From Taenia hydatigena (lineage: Eukaryota; Platyhelminthes; Cestoda; Cyclophyllidea; Taeniidae), in contig JADWOT020000005.1 of the NCBI GenBank assembly GCA_036345935.2, forward strand, positions 2,784,696 through 2,848,695: a stretch of DNA of 64,000 nt. Reading direction: 5' to 3'. This document shows, one piece after another, positions 41,136 to 54,383 of the stretch. A program made the position numbers and the translations under genes. Position 1 is the stretch's first letter. Each line of letters starts with the position of its first letter. Below the pieces are notes generated by a model, which saw only the letters and a list, made by a program, of their open reading frames with translations, was not told the origin of the DNA and searched no databases.

Positions 41136-41910
41136 AGAAATGATTTTGGGCTCATAGCGTGGCCCGGAGTCCGGCACACCGGGCAAAGGCGACATGACCT
41201 GTTTGTGGCCCCGAATCCTCAACGTAGTCGTGTTGACCCAAGTATAAAATACTTCTGTTTAATAGATACAGGCAGCAGTATATCTAATTTTCTCTTTCTT
41301 CACGATTCATAAAATAGTTGTATCATACTTATACTGATAACTAATCCACACGCAAACAACTTTGCATTCCCCATGTGTTCCTTGTGTCCAATGCTTAAGG
41401 GGAGAATTGGAGTGAGGGTCTGAGGTAGAATTGCCCTTCCTCTTACCACTTAAACCTCCTACCGAGAATAGACCCCCAAATCCGAGAGCAATGGTGGCCC
41501 AATGTCTACTTCACCCCCTTTCATCAAGTGACTTTAATCACCTTGTCTTGCCAATAGATTGTAAATTTTTCTCACCCACCATGTACATTTTAAAAGTTTT
41601 AGGAGAGAGAGTCAAATCCCTGAGGGGGAGTCGATAGTAAGTCCAATTTGCTGAAATCCTCAAAATGTGCATACCCATCTCCTATCCCATGTAATACCCA
41701 CAAAATGAAGACAAAGTAAGGCCGGTGCGTACAACTCACTAGTTATACTACTTATTGAAAAAGAAGTACACACAAACTCATTTGTAATCACAAATACATT
41801 TCCTTTCATACTACGAAAAAGAAAGTGAGAAGACGGAGCAGAAACTCCCCGAAAACGGATCATCTAAAACTGTACAGATTTGAAAGGAAGTAAGAAAAGG
41901 TAGAAATACG

Positions 41911-41932
41911 AGAGAGAGAGAGAGAGAGAGAG
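41911..41932. repeat. (GA)n microsatellite
   Basis: About 11 AG units just past the kinesin stop codon, probably in its 3' untranslated region as (CT)n on the sense strand. Confidence 0.85.
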
Positions 41933-41961
41933 GAGGAAGGTGAGGAAGAAGGGAAAAGGTA

Positions 41962-44900
41962 TCAATCGGTGCCTCTCTGTTTCTCCCTATCACGTCGACT
42001 CCACGCCATCTGCTCCTCCGAGGCGGAGGGGCCATTCATCCGTGATACAGTTGAGATGCGAAGATCCTCTACCAGCTGTTGAACCGCCGTCTCATCGGAG
42101 TCTGTCGATGACGTTCTTCGACCCCTTTCGCCTTATGGAGGCAATAGATTTATGATGAATTTCTTCGCTTAGAAGTCACAACACCGGGTAATAAGACAAC
42201 TCACCACGGCCTTGGAAGAACAGTGGAGACGTTGGTGAGTTGTCTGTCTCATTACGGTTTCTCTGTAGGTAATTGGTGGAAGGAAAGAGGGTATGCACTT
42301 GAATTTACCATCGCTGTGGCTAAATGTCAGAGAGGGAGGAGGGGTGGATTAAACTGTCCTACCGATATATTGAAGTAAACACTGGGCTTCTGTCTAGTCT
42401 GACTGCGTTGTCGTAGGGCATCGGACCAAACAATTCGTTTGGGTTTATCGGTGAAGGAACGAGATCGCGAGAGGCAACCCTAAAGTGGCAAACAAGGAAC
42501 AAATGAGTCAATGTTGATTGGTTAGTCATGCATGCAAGTAAATAAGTTTTTTAGCAAAAAATGTAAAAAATGGAAAATAGTTACATAAACCGGGCTCACC
42601 TCGGATAGATCGGATTCATGAGTTGCTAGACCGAGGTTTGCAAGGTCAAAAGGTTGACGTTTTTGCTGATTGGTTGCTAGAGCCTCTCGTAGAGCGACCT
42701 TGAAATGGGAAGTGTTCAAGAAAACTAGCTTTTACTTCAGTGTCTGCAGCCCAAAAGAAATAATATACATTTCCAGATTGATGTGTCTTGTTCTCTACAC
42801 TTTGGTCAGTAAAGCCTTTCCCAAAGAGCGACAGAATTACTGCAAGATCTGACCTCATAACTCAGGATGCGGTCTCGAAGTACCTTAACAAATCCGAAAT
42901 GACCAATATGCATTTTCCCACCTTCCACATCCCCTCCACTGATACCCAGATCTCATGAGGCGATAAGAAGTAGACCTACCTCCTGCCGCAAGCCATCCAG
43001 ATAGAGTTCACTGCTAACTGACTGAATGGTTCGCATGTACTGGCCAGCAAGCGACTCAGCTGAAGTGGTCTCCTCCTTCTCTACCTCTATCGCGGTTGAA
43101 TTTGGGGTGTATGGTGCCATCTGTAAGCATAACAGAGCATGAAAAACAATCGCCTTTCTTCCCTCTCCTCGGTGCTCATCGGTATTGCAGACTAAGAACA
43201 ACATAGTTCCAACTTTCCAAATGGTTCTTGTCACGTGACACAAAATTTTAGCGAATATATACAGATGATTCAGGGATTACCCACTCCACACTTCTAAGGC
43301 ATCCACCCATCAATTTGGGTGTGTGTGAGGGCGCGTTCTTGGACTGAAAAAGCGGCAGTTGCTGAAGGTCAAACAATAGCGTCTCAGACGTAACCCTACT
43401 CGATAGACCTAGAGGGTGAGTATGAAAAACTCAGTGTGTGGAAACACCCAGAATTGCTCGTGATTTGCTCACGAGAAGGCATGACTGTCATGTGATAGAG
43501 GCAAATAGGCGTGAAAAAGGGAAACACTGTCACACCCACATCCTCATAGCTATCTATCGTATTTCCCCCAATCCTAGGACTTGAAATTATCAACCAATTT
43601 CCTTTTTGCAAGGGGCAGTCAGGCCTGAGCTGACATCCAAAGAATTGAAAAGAAGGAACAAACTTACTTGGGGTATTCCCGCCACAAACTGGTAGGACAC
43701 TCCAGTCCATAGCATCTCCTCCTAAAACCACAGGCATAACAAAACCCTTAGACAAGTGTATCATGAAAGGCAATTCATTTTTCATTTTATTTTGCTGCAC
43801 GAACCTTTTCATTTGAGACCATGCGGGAAAAGGGACTTTTGAATAGATTCGAGAGAGCATTTCTTCTACAAATTCGTACACATATTCTCTTCCTTAACAC
43901 CAGCGTCATTAATGTTGGCTTGCTCACAAGGATATGCACCTGAATGAAAAAAAATTTGTCTTATTTCAGAAGGCAATGGTTGTGGAGACTTGCAGATGCT
44001 ACCCCACCTTTCGATTTTAGAATCCAGCCCCTCATTGGAAGACTTCCTTTGAACCCCATGGATTGAAGATAACTTAAATGGGAACGTAGGGGAATACTGC
44101 CCATTCTTTTCTCCCTTTTTTGACAGAGCTTTTCTTAATCAATCATCATCCCTTCTCGATACATAGCGTCTTGGAAGGCTTTTACAGGGGCTAACTTCCG
44201 AATTTCCCACAATCAGGGTTTAACAGACAGCTTTCACAAGTCCCTAAAGTGGCAGCAGCAAGCGATCGCTCCGCTTAACAATCATGGGGCATTTTTTATC
44301 CGTATCATTTAGAGTGACCCGATGTTAAGTATTCATTATTAGTAGTGTGCTACTTATTAAGGCATATTAGTAGCATTTTGCATGAATATCTATGATTATC
44401 CAAAACTGTCAAGCAAGACTGTAAGCCCGAGAATAACTCCACTCTTAAAACGTTTTCATGGGTGATTTTCGAACCTTCGAGAATGTTGCCCTAATGCTCA
44501 CTCAATCCTGAGTGGTTGACCCTAACACCAGGGTCACCAATACCATCCAAGTGTCACGTTATAGCATGCCGTACTCCCCTGTTAACTACTGCCCACTCGT
44601 GTCGAAGTCGTGTCCGTTTATTTGGACCTGGAAAGCATCCAAATATAAGGCCTGAAACACAAGCTGGTACCAGAAATCATATGCAGTTAGCGGGGACATT
44701 TAAAACAAATTGGCGAAGTGCTCAAACTAGGGCTTTCCACAAAAGGTGTCCGTAGAAATGCTACCATAGTGGTACATCATAACTCCAATTGCGTGTTTGA
44801 AGACCCACCACCTAGGACTAAGGTCCAAATGGGACTCACCTTGACGATGAGATAGATCCGCTCTGAAGGAGGTGTTATCTTGTTGAGTAGATCACTTTCA

Positions 44901-47900
44901 TGTAAGTTGGAGTCCCACGAGGCCAATGCACCGATAAGAGTAGCATAAGTCTTGATTAATGGGAGATTAACAAATGCCTTTCCTTCCTTTAAGGCTGCCT
45001 CTTCACCATCGAGGTAGGAGTGAGCTCCTACCTTCAATGCTTTACAAAATGTTCCATCTAGGAGGAGAAATTACAGACTGTGAATCATTGTACGGCCCTC
45101 TTTTGGCTTTTTTTCCTAATTGTAGAGGAAACACTGTTTGAACTATGACTGAAAGTTTACATCATCTTACCTCCCAGATCTGCAAATACAAGAGGAGTGT
45201 GCTGCTCGAGGCCTGGTGGTGGAACTTCAGTGGCAGGAGCGCCAGGAAGGCTGGATCCGGGTGCAGGCACAAGGATCGCATCTCGTTCCAGAATTGACGA
45301 GACCCAACGATTAAGGAGGTAGCCCTCCTTTGCTTCATCTACGGCCTCCTTTTCTCGTTTCTTTGCCAACTAGGGGATAGAAGTGGACATGAGTAAAGTT
45401 GTTCATGTAGTCTCTGAACATGGGCAACTCACTGCTTGTAAATTACTCTGCAGATAAGACTGCCATTCGTCCATGGCATTGCACCACTTGTGCCGAACTG
45501 TCTCGAGATCATACTCCTGATAAGAGTCGGGGGCAATGTGACTTTTGGGGTAATGGTTTAGTCCATTTTCGAAATCAGCCAGCGATCTTGTTACACAGCC
45601 TACAGAGACCTGGTATGAGGTGGGTGCTAGTGGAATTAGCAGCAGCTACCTTAGAAACCGTTTCGCAGAACAGAGGTAGAACACCTCTCTCCCTTCGGCT
45701 AAGTTCGTTTGGACGAATTAGCACTCGAATACGTCGATTCAGACCCTGACGAAGTTGGTAAATCCCCCCAGTTTTGACATCGGAGGAGGGGATAACGGGC
45801 ACCTTCTTAAAGCTCCCCTAAAAGAGTGGTAAATGCACAAAATCTGGGCATAAATTCCAGTGATTCGTGAACTTTGACATATGGGTCTAATTATATTTTT
45901 GGGGGTTTTAAGTTTAATTATCTTCCCAATGTTTCTAATACCTGTTAAAATTTCCGAAATAATCTGATTTGAAATGAATAAAGTAAAAAATATAAATGTT
46001 CGAAACGAACTGGAAATTCGTTTTTGTCCTTCATTTTTTAAATCAACAAGGTAGTAAATCGTGCTGCTTAACGGAGGGATTTTAAGCTGTCAAAGGTGAA
46101 AGTAAAATAGAATGGATTGCTTTGTAAATTTAAGAAAAATTAATGAATGGAGTTAGCATTGAATAAACAAATAATCTGTGAACGCATAGCTTATTGAAGT
46201 CGGAATAAATTGTTTTGATTGTTGGAACAAAACGCTCGAGTGGGGTCAAGGAGTTTTTAGTAGGAAAGTCAAGAAGCTACAAAGAGATATCCTGGATTTC
46301 AAACGTTACGACGATCAATAATGTAGTCGCATTCTCTTAAAATAAGGAGGAGATGACTCTGCTTCGTGTTTGACTGTATACTGCTAAGAGGGGATGAGAA
46401 ACACCTTAGGGCAATACCGTCTTACGAGATCATTCCGAGGAATCCGCTCCTAGACATGATTCCCTGTGTTGTCGTGTTGGAAGAAACCTAACTTTATGCT
46501 AATTTAACTTTTCTGAATATTTAGATTGATGTTACTCCTTCAATGTTACTTAGTTGCGCTGCATTGTTTCCAAAAGGCAGACCTTAGTGTTGATTACTCG
46601 TTGCCCAGTCTGTACAAGCAAACACATACAACCTTAAAGAAATGAGGCAGTGGATGTCCTAGAAGGTAGGTAAGCGCCGACGATATATCAGTTTGCTTAA
46701 CGCCAAAAAATGGAATTCTTTCCTTGTGGCTTACATCCTCCATCAATTCTTCAATGGCCACCCAGAAATCCACTCGTCGTTGAACCCTCAACCAATCCTC
46801 AGCCAGTCGCGTAGCCACTTCATTCGAAAGTCCATTCGCGGGAGAAGCCCCAACAGCTAACGTATGAGAGCCCTGGAGTGAGGGTTTCCGTTTATCCGCC
46901 AGATCAGACTTATAACGACGCAATTTCATTGTCCGTATCTGTGGTGGACTGTTAGCACGATGATGTTGCTGATCTGCAGCCTGTCGATTAGCGTTTAGGT
47001 ATAAGGGTCCTCTATTTGTTGTTATGCGTCGAATGAGGGTGCTGCTTTTGGATTCCTGAAGGCTTCCATACACCTGAAAAAAATGAATGGGAATGTCTAG
47101 CAGCCGAGGGCTATGTTAAATCGCGCATCACTGAGCCAGTTCAAACCTCCGCACCGGTTGTGTTTGACTCATTTAAAAGTAGGCTAGGTATTAAGTACTT
47201 TAAAATACCGAGATTCCCACGATGGTGAATTCAATTACACCGGTAACGATAAATAAAATGGAGGCCACGTAAAGCCACATGAACCCTCACAATAACTGAG
47301 CTAGTTTTTGGATACTGCAATTTTTATAGACGAAGATGACTGGTTATTGCTTGACCTAAGTTATCAGAAGGCTAGTTGACACGTGATGAGAGACGATCGC
47401 AAGTCTACTGATAATTCCCTTAAGTAGCATGGGACTGCCAAGTGGTTTATTGTAGTTCCTGTAAGTAGAAACTGGAAAAAGAATGTGCAACCTTGTTCTT
47501 GCTTTCTGGAGTGACAATAACTAATAGTAATGGTCATTTCTGGACGTCTCATTATTCTTGTGAGTGTCTAATACCAAGAAAAGCTGACAATCTTCACTTA
47601 GTGAAGGATAAAATCTAACACATCTTTGAGTTTTATCAAGCTATATCGTGTTAATCCTGTTTATCTTCCGGTAAGAAAATATTTTCATTTTCAGTTTGCG
47701 AAAAATGCGCACATTCGGAGCATGCATGGTCCTGCAGAAACAGGGCGACGGCTACCTCATAAGTGTGTGGTGGGTAGTGAATGAATCATTTATAGCTAAT
47801 CGCCAACAAGGAGGGCCTTCTCATCGCAAATGAGTCACTCAATCAGTGGGTTAGTCACCAAACGGTCCTTCCTCAACGTAAAAGGAAGTAAAATCCTACA

Positions 47901-50900
47901 GCCATCAGTTAATGCACCTGAATGGGACAAATTTAGTGTCAAGAATTCTATCTGCCACTTCTCTTCATTCTTGACACAAAACAGTTTATCCTGGTGAAGA
48001 ACTTACACCTCATAGGCTTTCTAGGTCATCTGGCAGGTTAACTACGCGAGCCACTCGGTTTCCATAGGCCTAGGATTATTTGAGCTCATCTTCGGTGGGA
48101 TGTGGGCGCCTTATTTGAGGCGTGGATGATTGAACCCCGCAAATAGCAACAAAAAATCAGATTTTGGAAGTCAGACAGAGAAGGCATGAACCTGTGCAGG
48201 GTGCCAGCAATAACAGGTAACAAAAGTGTCTAATCTTCCGATCTCCTGCTTTTAACAGTTTGGAAGGTGGGCCTGCTGGGTAGCACCGAAATGGTGAATC
48301 ACAAAAGAGCAGGGTGGATAACTGCCCCTATAACCATCATATGGTCTCCGTTCCTTTTCTACTTTAATTGACAGCCCACCAACACGCCTTGGCATTTATC
48401 GTCATAATCTCCATACGTTTTAAATACTGCAAAACTTTTAAAAGGCTGAGCAAAGGTTAATATTTTCAGTGATGCAACAAACATGTGCAAACGTCTCACC
48501 TCAACGGAGAGCGCATAATCCACCAGGCTGTTCAGAGTCTGCCGATTGAGAGGAAGGTGAAAAACGCGTCTGTGATCAAAGACACAGCGTTCGGTGTGTT
48601 CGTACTCTCGAGTTGTCGGGTCGAGAGGTGCTTGAACCGAGAATGACTCACGTTTGGGGAGCACAACAATCGGTTCCTCCACACCAAGCATTTGATAATG
48701 GCAGAGGATCATTTTTGCAAAGGAATGCGGTATGCCAGTGGCCTCATGAATGGCAACTCGCACCTCTAACACGTTTCTAGGGCGATGAGACACAATTGCA
48801 TAAAAATAAGTACTTTTAAACTAGTTTAGAGAATAAAGTAGATCTTTGGGCTACTCAATCTTTGCTGATTGTCCTTTTATCATCTCTTGAATGGCATGAG
48901 TTGCTACGGTTTCAAGGAGTGCTTAAAACGTAACCATAGATTCTAGTTTTTGGAAAACGATAAAATCAGTGATCGCTCCAAATATTTTGATATTTATAGT
49001 CGTTTGATAATCATGGTTTAAAAACTAGACCAAATGACAATGAAAATGACAAAAGTCAACATTCCTAAATTATTAGGAGGTTCGCTTGTGAGTGTAACCA
49101 ACTTTCAAACAGTAGTGACATATAAGTAGGCGCGCCGCTCTTATTTCTTCTCATTAAACCTATTGGTAAAAAATCTTACATAAAAGGCCAACTAACCCTC
49201 CAAAATCACAGAGTTCTCTATCCAGAAGGTCCACCGATTCGCTTGGTTGTCGGGATCTGGAATCTTCTGAAAGGATGGCTGTTGACAGCTCGACATTTAT
49301 GCGTCCAGACACCTTAAAGGAATCAGATGAAGAATGCTGATTGGGGCGACGACTTTTGAGCTGCCGTCGGAACCTTATATCCCACCGTTCTTTGCATAAA
49401 ACGGTCGTTTTTTTCGCATTTCTGGCTTGGATAGTAGCCACGTGTATATGCGGCCTTTCCATAAAAACCACATTTCTTGCTGCACTCCTTATTTAAAATT
49501 TATTAATATTTGTTCAAAAAAACTCCAAATTATAACTCTTAACCTTATTTAATTTTGGTAGCTACCTTTGTCTCTTCTATGCAAATTCAGCCTTTTTTCA
49601 AAGGCCAAAAAATACCAAGTTTCAATAGAAATATTCTACTTAGAGTAAATTTTTACTCCTACCAAACATTCAGTCTGGAACAATAATTTTTAATGCACTA
49701 AGGTGAGCTATGCCAAGGTTGCTCAAGCTGGACACCCAAATCAATTTATTCAATGCTTGAGATAAGGGGATTGGGTGGGGGGAGAGTGGTACCTCGCCTT
49801 GTGGGCTGAGAATCGGAGGTTGGTAAGCGAATTCGCTAATGAACAGCAGACATCGGAGGTATAAATTCGCCACACCAATTAGGACAAGATCGCCGTTTTT
49901 TGCATGCAACTCTTGCTGTCTTGTGGGTACTCTCTAAAAAAAGGTCGGACAAAAGGCAGCTTGTTAATTCTGTGGCTCCACAGCGCTACTGTTTTGGAAA
50001 TAAGTAGGTGGTGACGCAGCTAGACTTGAGGCCATAAACCTGAGGTATTGACAAGGTGCGATCCAACAAAGACGGGAGTTCTGTTTTGTTAGGGGGTAGT
50101 AAGCTGGTGATGTGCCTTCTTATGAATTTTAATGGCTGAGGACCCTCCAATTAGAATATCGAGACACCGTCAATTGTGGTAGCGTACAATGATGACCCAG
50201 TGTGCATAGAATGATGCAGAGCGGTGTAGTTTTATGCAAACAAAAGCATAAAATTCAAATCCAGAGGTCATGCGATGAGGATATAAAGCTTCTAACGTCA
50301 GTCAGTGATGCATACAATCGTGCTGGCTACCAGCCAAGTCATTTTTCTGCGAACTATTGGCGCCTGGCTAATAAAAGCTTAACTATTTTTTAAAAAAAAA
50401 CGTCTTTTTGTGATAGACGTGATGACCACACTCAAAAAGCCAGAACTCGATTTTCATCGTGACAACTTTCTAAGTAATTAAATCTACAGACCTGTCATGA
50501 GATGGCTTAGCCATGCTTGTATTAATGAATTCAAGAGCGCTGTGGAAAATACAACAATGTCTTACTCTCACTTCATTGGTTACATTGGAAGAACCACTGA
50601 GAGAGACACCACTGTCCTCATTCTCGCCTTGGTTTGCTTCAAGTTCCCTGAGGTTATACTGCATTCGTGCGAGACTTAATGATCTCTCACGAATGCCTCC
50701 GCGGTGTAATTCGATGACAGGTTCGCATTGCAGCTGACGATGCTCCTAAAGATTAAAGTCAACGGTGAATAGGATGATGGCTGGTCTATCAACACTCCGT
50801 GTGATAGAAAAAGATTGGTTGTTTGGTTGATTTTTGCGTGCCTTACTCGTTTAGCCTGATTGAGACAGTGGATTGGCACCTGAAGGGAGACGTGATACCT

Positions 50901-51523
50901 CACGTTGCTGCGACGCTCTTTGAGTAAGGCATTAGCACGCTCCGCCAGTAGATTTGCTTCAACAAGCTTTTCACGAATCTCTTCAAAGTTGCCCACCGAA
51001 TCGTTGAGTCTAAAGGCGGAAAAGATCGCAGATGCCAAGAATGGTGCAAGCCGGAACACTACAAAGGCAGGCTGGCTGAATCGGCGTAATTCTCACGTGT
51101 CAAACTACTTGTGATTAAACGTTGGCGTGGTTACAAATGTGAAATCGGCTTCCAGAAGTTTCTAGTCACACAAGAATGTGATTCTAGAGGTCGGTGACAT
51201 TATACTATACCTGAAGGATGCCTTGTCGACCCAAATGAGGGGTCACCCGATCGGTCTACGCGTGTCTGTCTGAGGGGAGGTTTGCGACCGTGTTTTCTAG
51301 GCTAAAATCCTACAATCCCCCTGTTTGGTACGGCTTATTACAAGAACAGACCTTGGGGAGTTGAACGTGGAAGGGGCGTAAAGAGGACTTGAGGGGACAT
51401 TGCAACCATGTGCGCCAGTTGAAGGGCCACAGCGCTGATTGTCGAGCATTCGCTGAATAGACGAACCACTGGAAGGGGATGCAAATGGACTTCTTCGAAG
51501 GTGACGTGATGCCAACGGTTCAT
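41962..51523 (-). CDS. KIF13-type kinesin-3 tail (no motor found)
   Basis: Eighteen exons on minus: 51523-51352, 51009-50847, 50745-50572, 49933-49793, 49312-49197, 48776-48500, 47073-46735, 45817-45650, 45516-45433, 45369-45171, 45057-44840, 43939-43805, 43721-43668, 43120-42980, 42698-42600, 42479-42363, 42247-42205, 42101-41962. With one base from an upstream exon they make 927 codons. The order follows the KIF13A/B tail: VEANLLAERANALL and VSLQVPI; LIGVANLYL with SPQGE; VFDHRRVF with ALSVEV; GGIYQLRQGLNRRIRV; ILVPAPGSSLPGAPA; ASWDSNLHES with ERIYLIVK; LVLRKRICV; TGVSYQFVAGIPQ. Such tails bind cargo adaptors for plus-end microtubule transport. Motor and FHA domains, which should precede this, were not seen up to 56 kb. 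There is no CAP-Gly or PH domain at the C-terminus. Exons 42247-42205 and 42101-41962 are the least certain. Confidence 0.88.
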
Positions 51524-52449
51524 CTACAGCCGTATAAGGAATCCAAATCAAATTTTATCATTATTTTTCCACCTTTTGAGTCAACATTATAAATTACTAT
51601 TTTAAAGTGTGAATTCCGGCTCAGTAACTATGGCTGCTGCAGGCAGCATGCGCTGTCATCCCCCCCCCCCTCCCCACCGGCGGGAAGGGTACGTGGCGGG
51701 GGCTTAGTCACACACCACATGCATGCACGCACGCACGCGCACGCATGCACTTGAATGGCCCAGTCGCATTGGAGCGCTCATCATCAATCGATAACAGCTG
51801 ATAGGTGCACCGACTTTCGCCTGATGAGACATCTGCATTAGATGTTTACAGTCCTTCCCCCTCCCCTCTTTCTTCTCCCCCCTTTGCCCTCTCATTCCTT
51901 TCCCCACCCCCCCTCCGTTCCATCCAACCAATGAGGATTTAGAGGAACCATAACCATTTAGCTTGAAGCGTAGAAACAACAACAATGTTACCGTGAGGCT
52001 AAAAAAGGCTCTCGAACATTTAGTGCTGCGTGGTGCGTTCTACTTCAAGGAGTATACATGAAAGTGACACTTTTTTTCTTGTTTGATTTTATTTTGCTTT
52101 CCACCGGACTCCATCAAGCCGAGAAAATTAATTTTATGCTCTTCGGACAGTGTTTACATTGGGCCATCACAACAGGGAGGTGTAATTAAATTGCGCATAG
52201 AATCGTCAAATTTGTATGGAGAAAATTTAATGGTCTTACTTGGATTAGTTCGTGCCGCTGGTCGACATCGCATTCGTATGATGGGCTTGGGAGTCGGGCT
52301 CAGGGGCTACAAGAAACAGGGGAAACTTGTTTTCGGGAAATAGTGATATTTTCTTCGATGTACAGCATGTAAAATTTTACCATCCGACCAAAAAGTACTT
52401 TATAAAATAATAGTTTCCCACCGACAAACGATTTCACAGTAACATTACT

Positions 52450-52641
52450 TTAATTCATTTGTTTAAATGGGTCGAACATGTCAGCTACTGAATGACCTAG
52501 AGCAAAGTTAGGTTGTGTAAAATTGTTGCAAAATTCATGATTTCGCTTCAAACTTACAAAGTCGTTTGTAGGATTGTCTTCAGCTGTGCCATTGGATGGA
52601 CTTATGCCTAATTGAGGAGTTGGCAGCGTCCTGCGATTCAT
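52450..52641 (-). CDS. Small ORF or last exon, unknown (63 codons)
   Basis: ATG at 52641 lies nine bases after an acceptor (TTTTACATAG). The frame runs 63 codons to a TAA and includes VADMFDPFKQMN at the C-terminus, where FDPF resembles an AP-2-binding DPF motif. It could be a short trans-spliced gene or a terminal exon. In another frame the same acceptor gives a 22-residue tail (DSHNESQDAANSS...), whose phase fits the exon near 52.9 kb. No family recognised. Confidence 0.28.
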   Translation of the reverse strand: MNRRTLPTPQLGISPSNGTAEDNPTNDFVSLKRNHEFCNNFTQPNFALGHSVADMFDPFKQMN

Positions 52642-52899
52642 TGTGGCTGTCTATGTAAAAGCTTATCAGATGGAAAAAGGGGGTAGGATAGTAAGCCGCA
52701 TTTTTTTATCTATGAGATTACGCCATTTGTAATTGAAAGCAGCCAACTTTAGAGGATATAGAGTAATTGCCACCAATGTAGGAAGAATCCTTACTGGACT
52801 AGTAGTAAAATGATGTTAACAAACAAACCCAAGTAAGAAATGCAGTCTACCTATAGGCGATAGAATTACATCAAGAAAGGTCGACATAAGTCGATAACG

Positions 52900-54383
52900 T
52901 ACCGATTGCGGTGCTATACCCACACACAGAGAAGGGTGCGTATGATAAAGCCAATTTTAAAAGATCCACATTGAGAACTCCAGTGGAAGTATCACCATGA
53001 ATTCCTACTGCCAAGGTTGCTGCCCCTGCTGCGAAGTGAGCTGAGCCGAGTCGAGTTGAAGTGAGTTTGAGTGCCCAACGAAATATGAGCACGTAGAGTG
53101 CGTCGGCGTGCATAAATACCTCTGTACCAGTTGCTTGTTCACGCACGCAAACACACACACACACAAACGCACATTCACAATCTGCACGCATCATTCGTGT
53201 TGATTGACAAATTTGTGTGATTCAACGCAAACCAATGTAGCAGGAATCTTTTTAGGCGCCTTTTGAGAAGCATTAATTAAATTTTTGCGATCTTTATTAA
53301 TTGTAGACCTCTTGCAAGTTAGGAGTCTCTGTCTAGAGGAGCAGGCCGAATGGACTGCGAGAATAAAATGCCGCCATGCTAAAGCGATGTGGCTTAATTT
53401 TGTATAAAACTAAGGGCGCTCTCCAATCTCCGTGGCGTGGGATATGATCGTAGTGTTTCATCGGAGCTCTTTATGAATGACTTGGAAGACCTCAGTGTTG
53501 ACAGTGGTGAAGTGGAGTCTATCCGCTAAGTTTCAAGCCCTGAATGCCTTCATTTAAAAGACCACGCCCCAAGTGTCACTTTTGTCTCCCTTCGTCCTTC
53601 CAATCTGAACAAACGGAGACAAAGGCTTTGCCGTAGATGTCTTTATTACGGACCGGTGTGAGTACGATGTGTGCGTACGTGAGCCACGAAGTTGTCCCAT
53701 CCTCGCCTATTCGGGACCCTTCGATTGTCCTACGTCAGTAGCACATTTCAATTCGATCTATGCGCAAGGAGACAGAAGAGTCGCCATCAAATCGTCTCAC
53801 CTCGTTTATAGCAGATCCGCCTTCATACGCCGCAGGAAGAACGCAAACTCATGTATCCATTCAGACAATTCCGTGTTTCTAGTACAAATCCCGCGTGTAA
53901 TTGTCAACTCGGTGGCCTCCTTTCTGTTCACTGCCAAGTGAAGACCGATGAATGACAAAAAAAGTACCAATTTATATTTACTCTTGCTGAACAAACAAAG
54001 GCGCAAAGTTAGTTGATTGTACACTTGACAGGAGACTTACACCTTCTCTCCAAAGGCAAAAGGTGCAGAGAGGAACACCTCTTAGAAAAAGACTTTTCGA
54101 TCATTTAACCTCCATTGTTAGCATAAAATTATAATTTTTTTGGTGGAAGACAAAGAATGGAACGTAAACATGGGACGACTCGCTGCTGTTGTATTTTTTT
54201 TAACTTTTGCAGTTTTTTTAGAACAGCACCTCCCACTGAGACCTAAAGCTGTCTATCATGGTAGTAAGTAGGGGAGAAAATAATGAGACTTTCACGTACC
54301 CCATAATTGTGCAGCAGAACGGCATCATTGTGGGCTGTCGCCAGATCCACAGTGGTCCCCGCGCCTTCAACTGCCTTTTCATG
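52900..54383 (-). CDS. Two candidate exons of an unidentified gene
   Basis: Exon 54383-54300 (or to 54296) has a clean acceptor (GGTGTTAG) and donor and encodes AVEGAGTTVDLATAHNDAVL. A second, ending at a GTACGT donor near 52900, encodes GIHGDTSTGVLNVDLLKLAL and then SYAPFSVCGYSTAI. Composition and splice sites look like real coding sequence. With the GTAC|GTGAAA donor the phases join to each other and to the exon at 52641. I do not recognise the protein; it is not kinesin motor, FHA or MAP1 sequence. Confidence 0.25.

Noticed and set aside
41150..41215. Sequence next to LTR copy E resembling part of the LTR (GTGGCCCGGAGTCCGGC)
   Set aside because: Similarity is limited to a short GC-rich stretch; not enough to call a second LTR or internal region.
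49313..49471. Basic open frame next to a kinesin exon (ERWDIRFRRQLKSRR)
   Set aside because: The KIF13 alignment joins SPQGE directly to VSGRINVEL, so this stretch is intron ending in the acceptor at 49313.
51338..51523. Alternative ATG-started frame in the first kinesin-tail exon (MNRWHHVTFEEVHLH)
   Set aside because: Its end does not stay in frame with the next exon, whereas the chosen frame gives SPR|LNDSVGNFEEI.
52083..52343. Plus-strand frame ending in GLGVGLRGYKKQGKLVFGK
   Set aside because: It looks protein-like, but has no ATG start, no clear splice partner and no recognised family; probably chance antisense sequence.
53425..53529. Plus-strand frame with LFMNDLEDLSVDSGEVESIR
   Set aside because: Coding-like composition, but only about 39 codons, with no convincing acceptor and no neighbouring exons.
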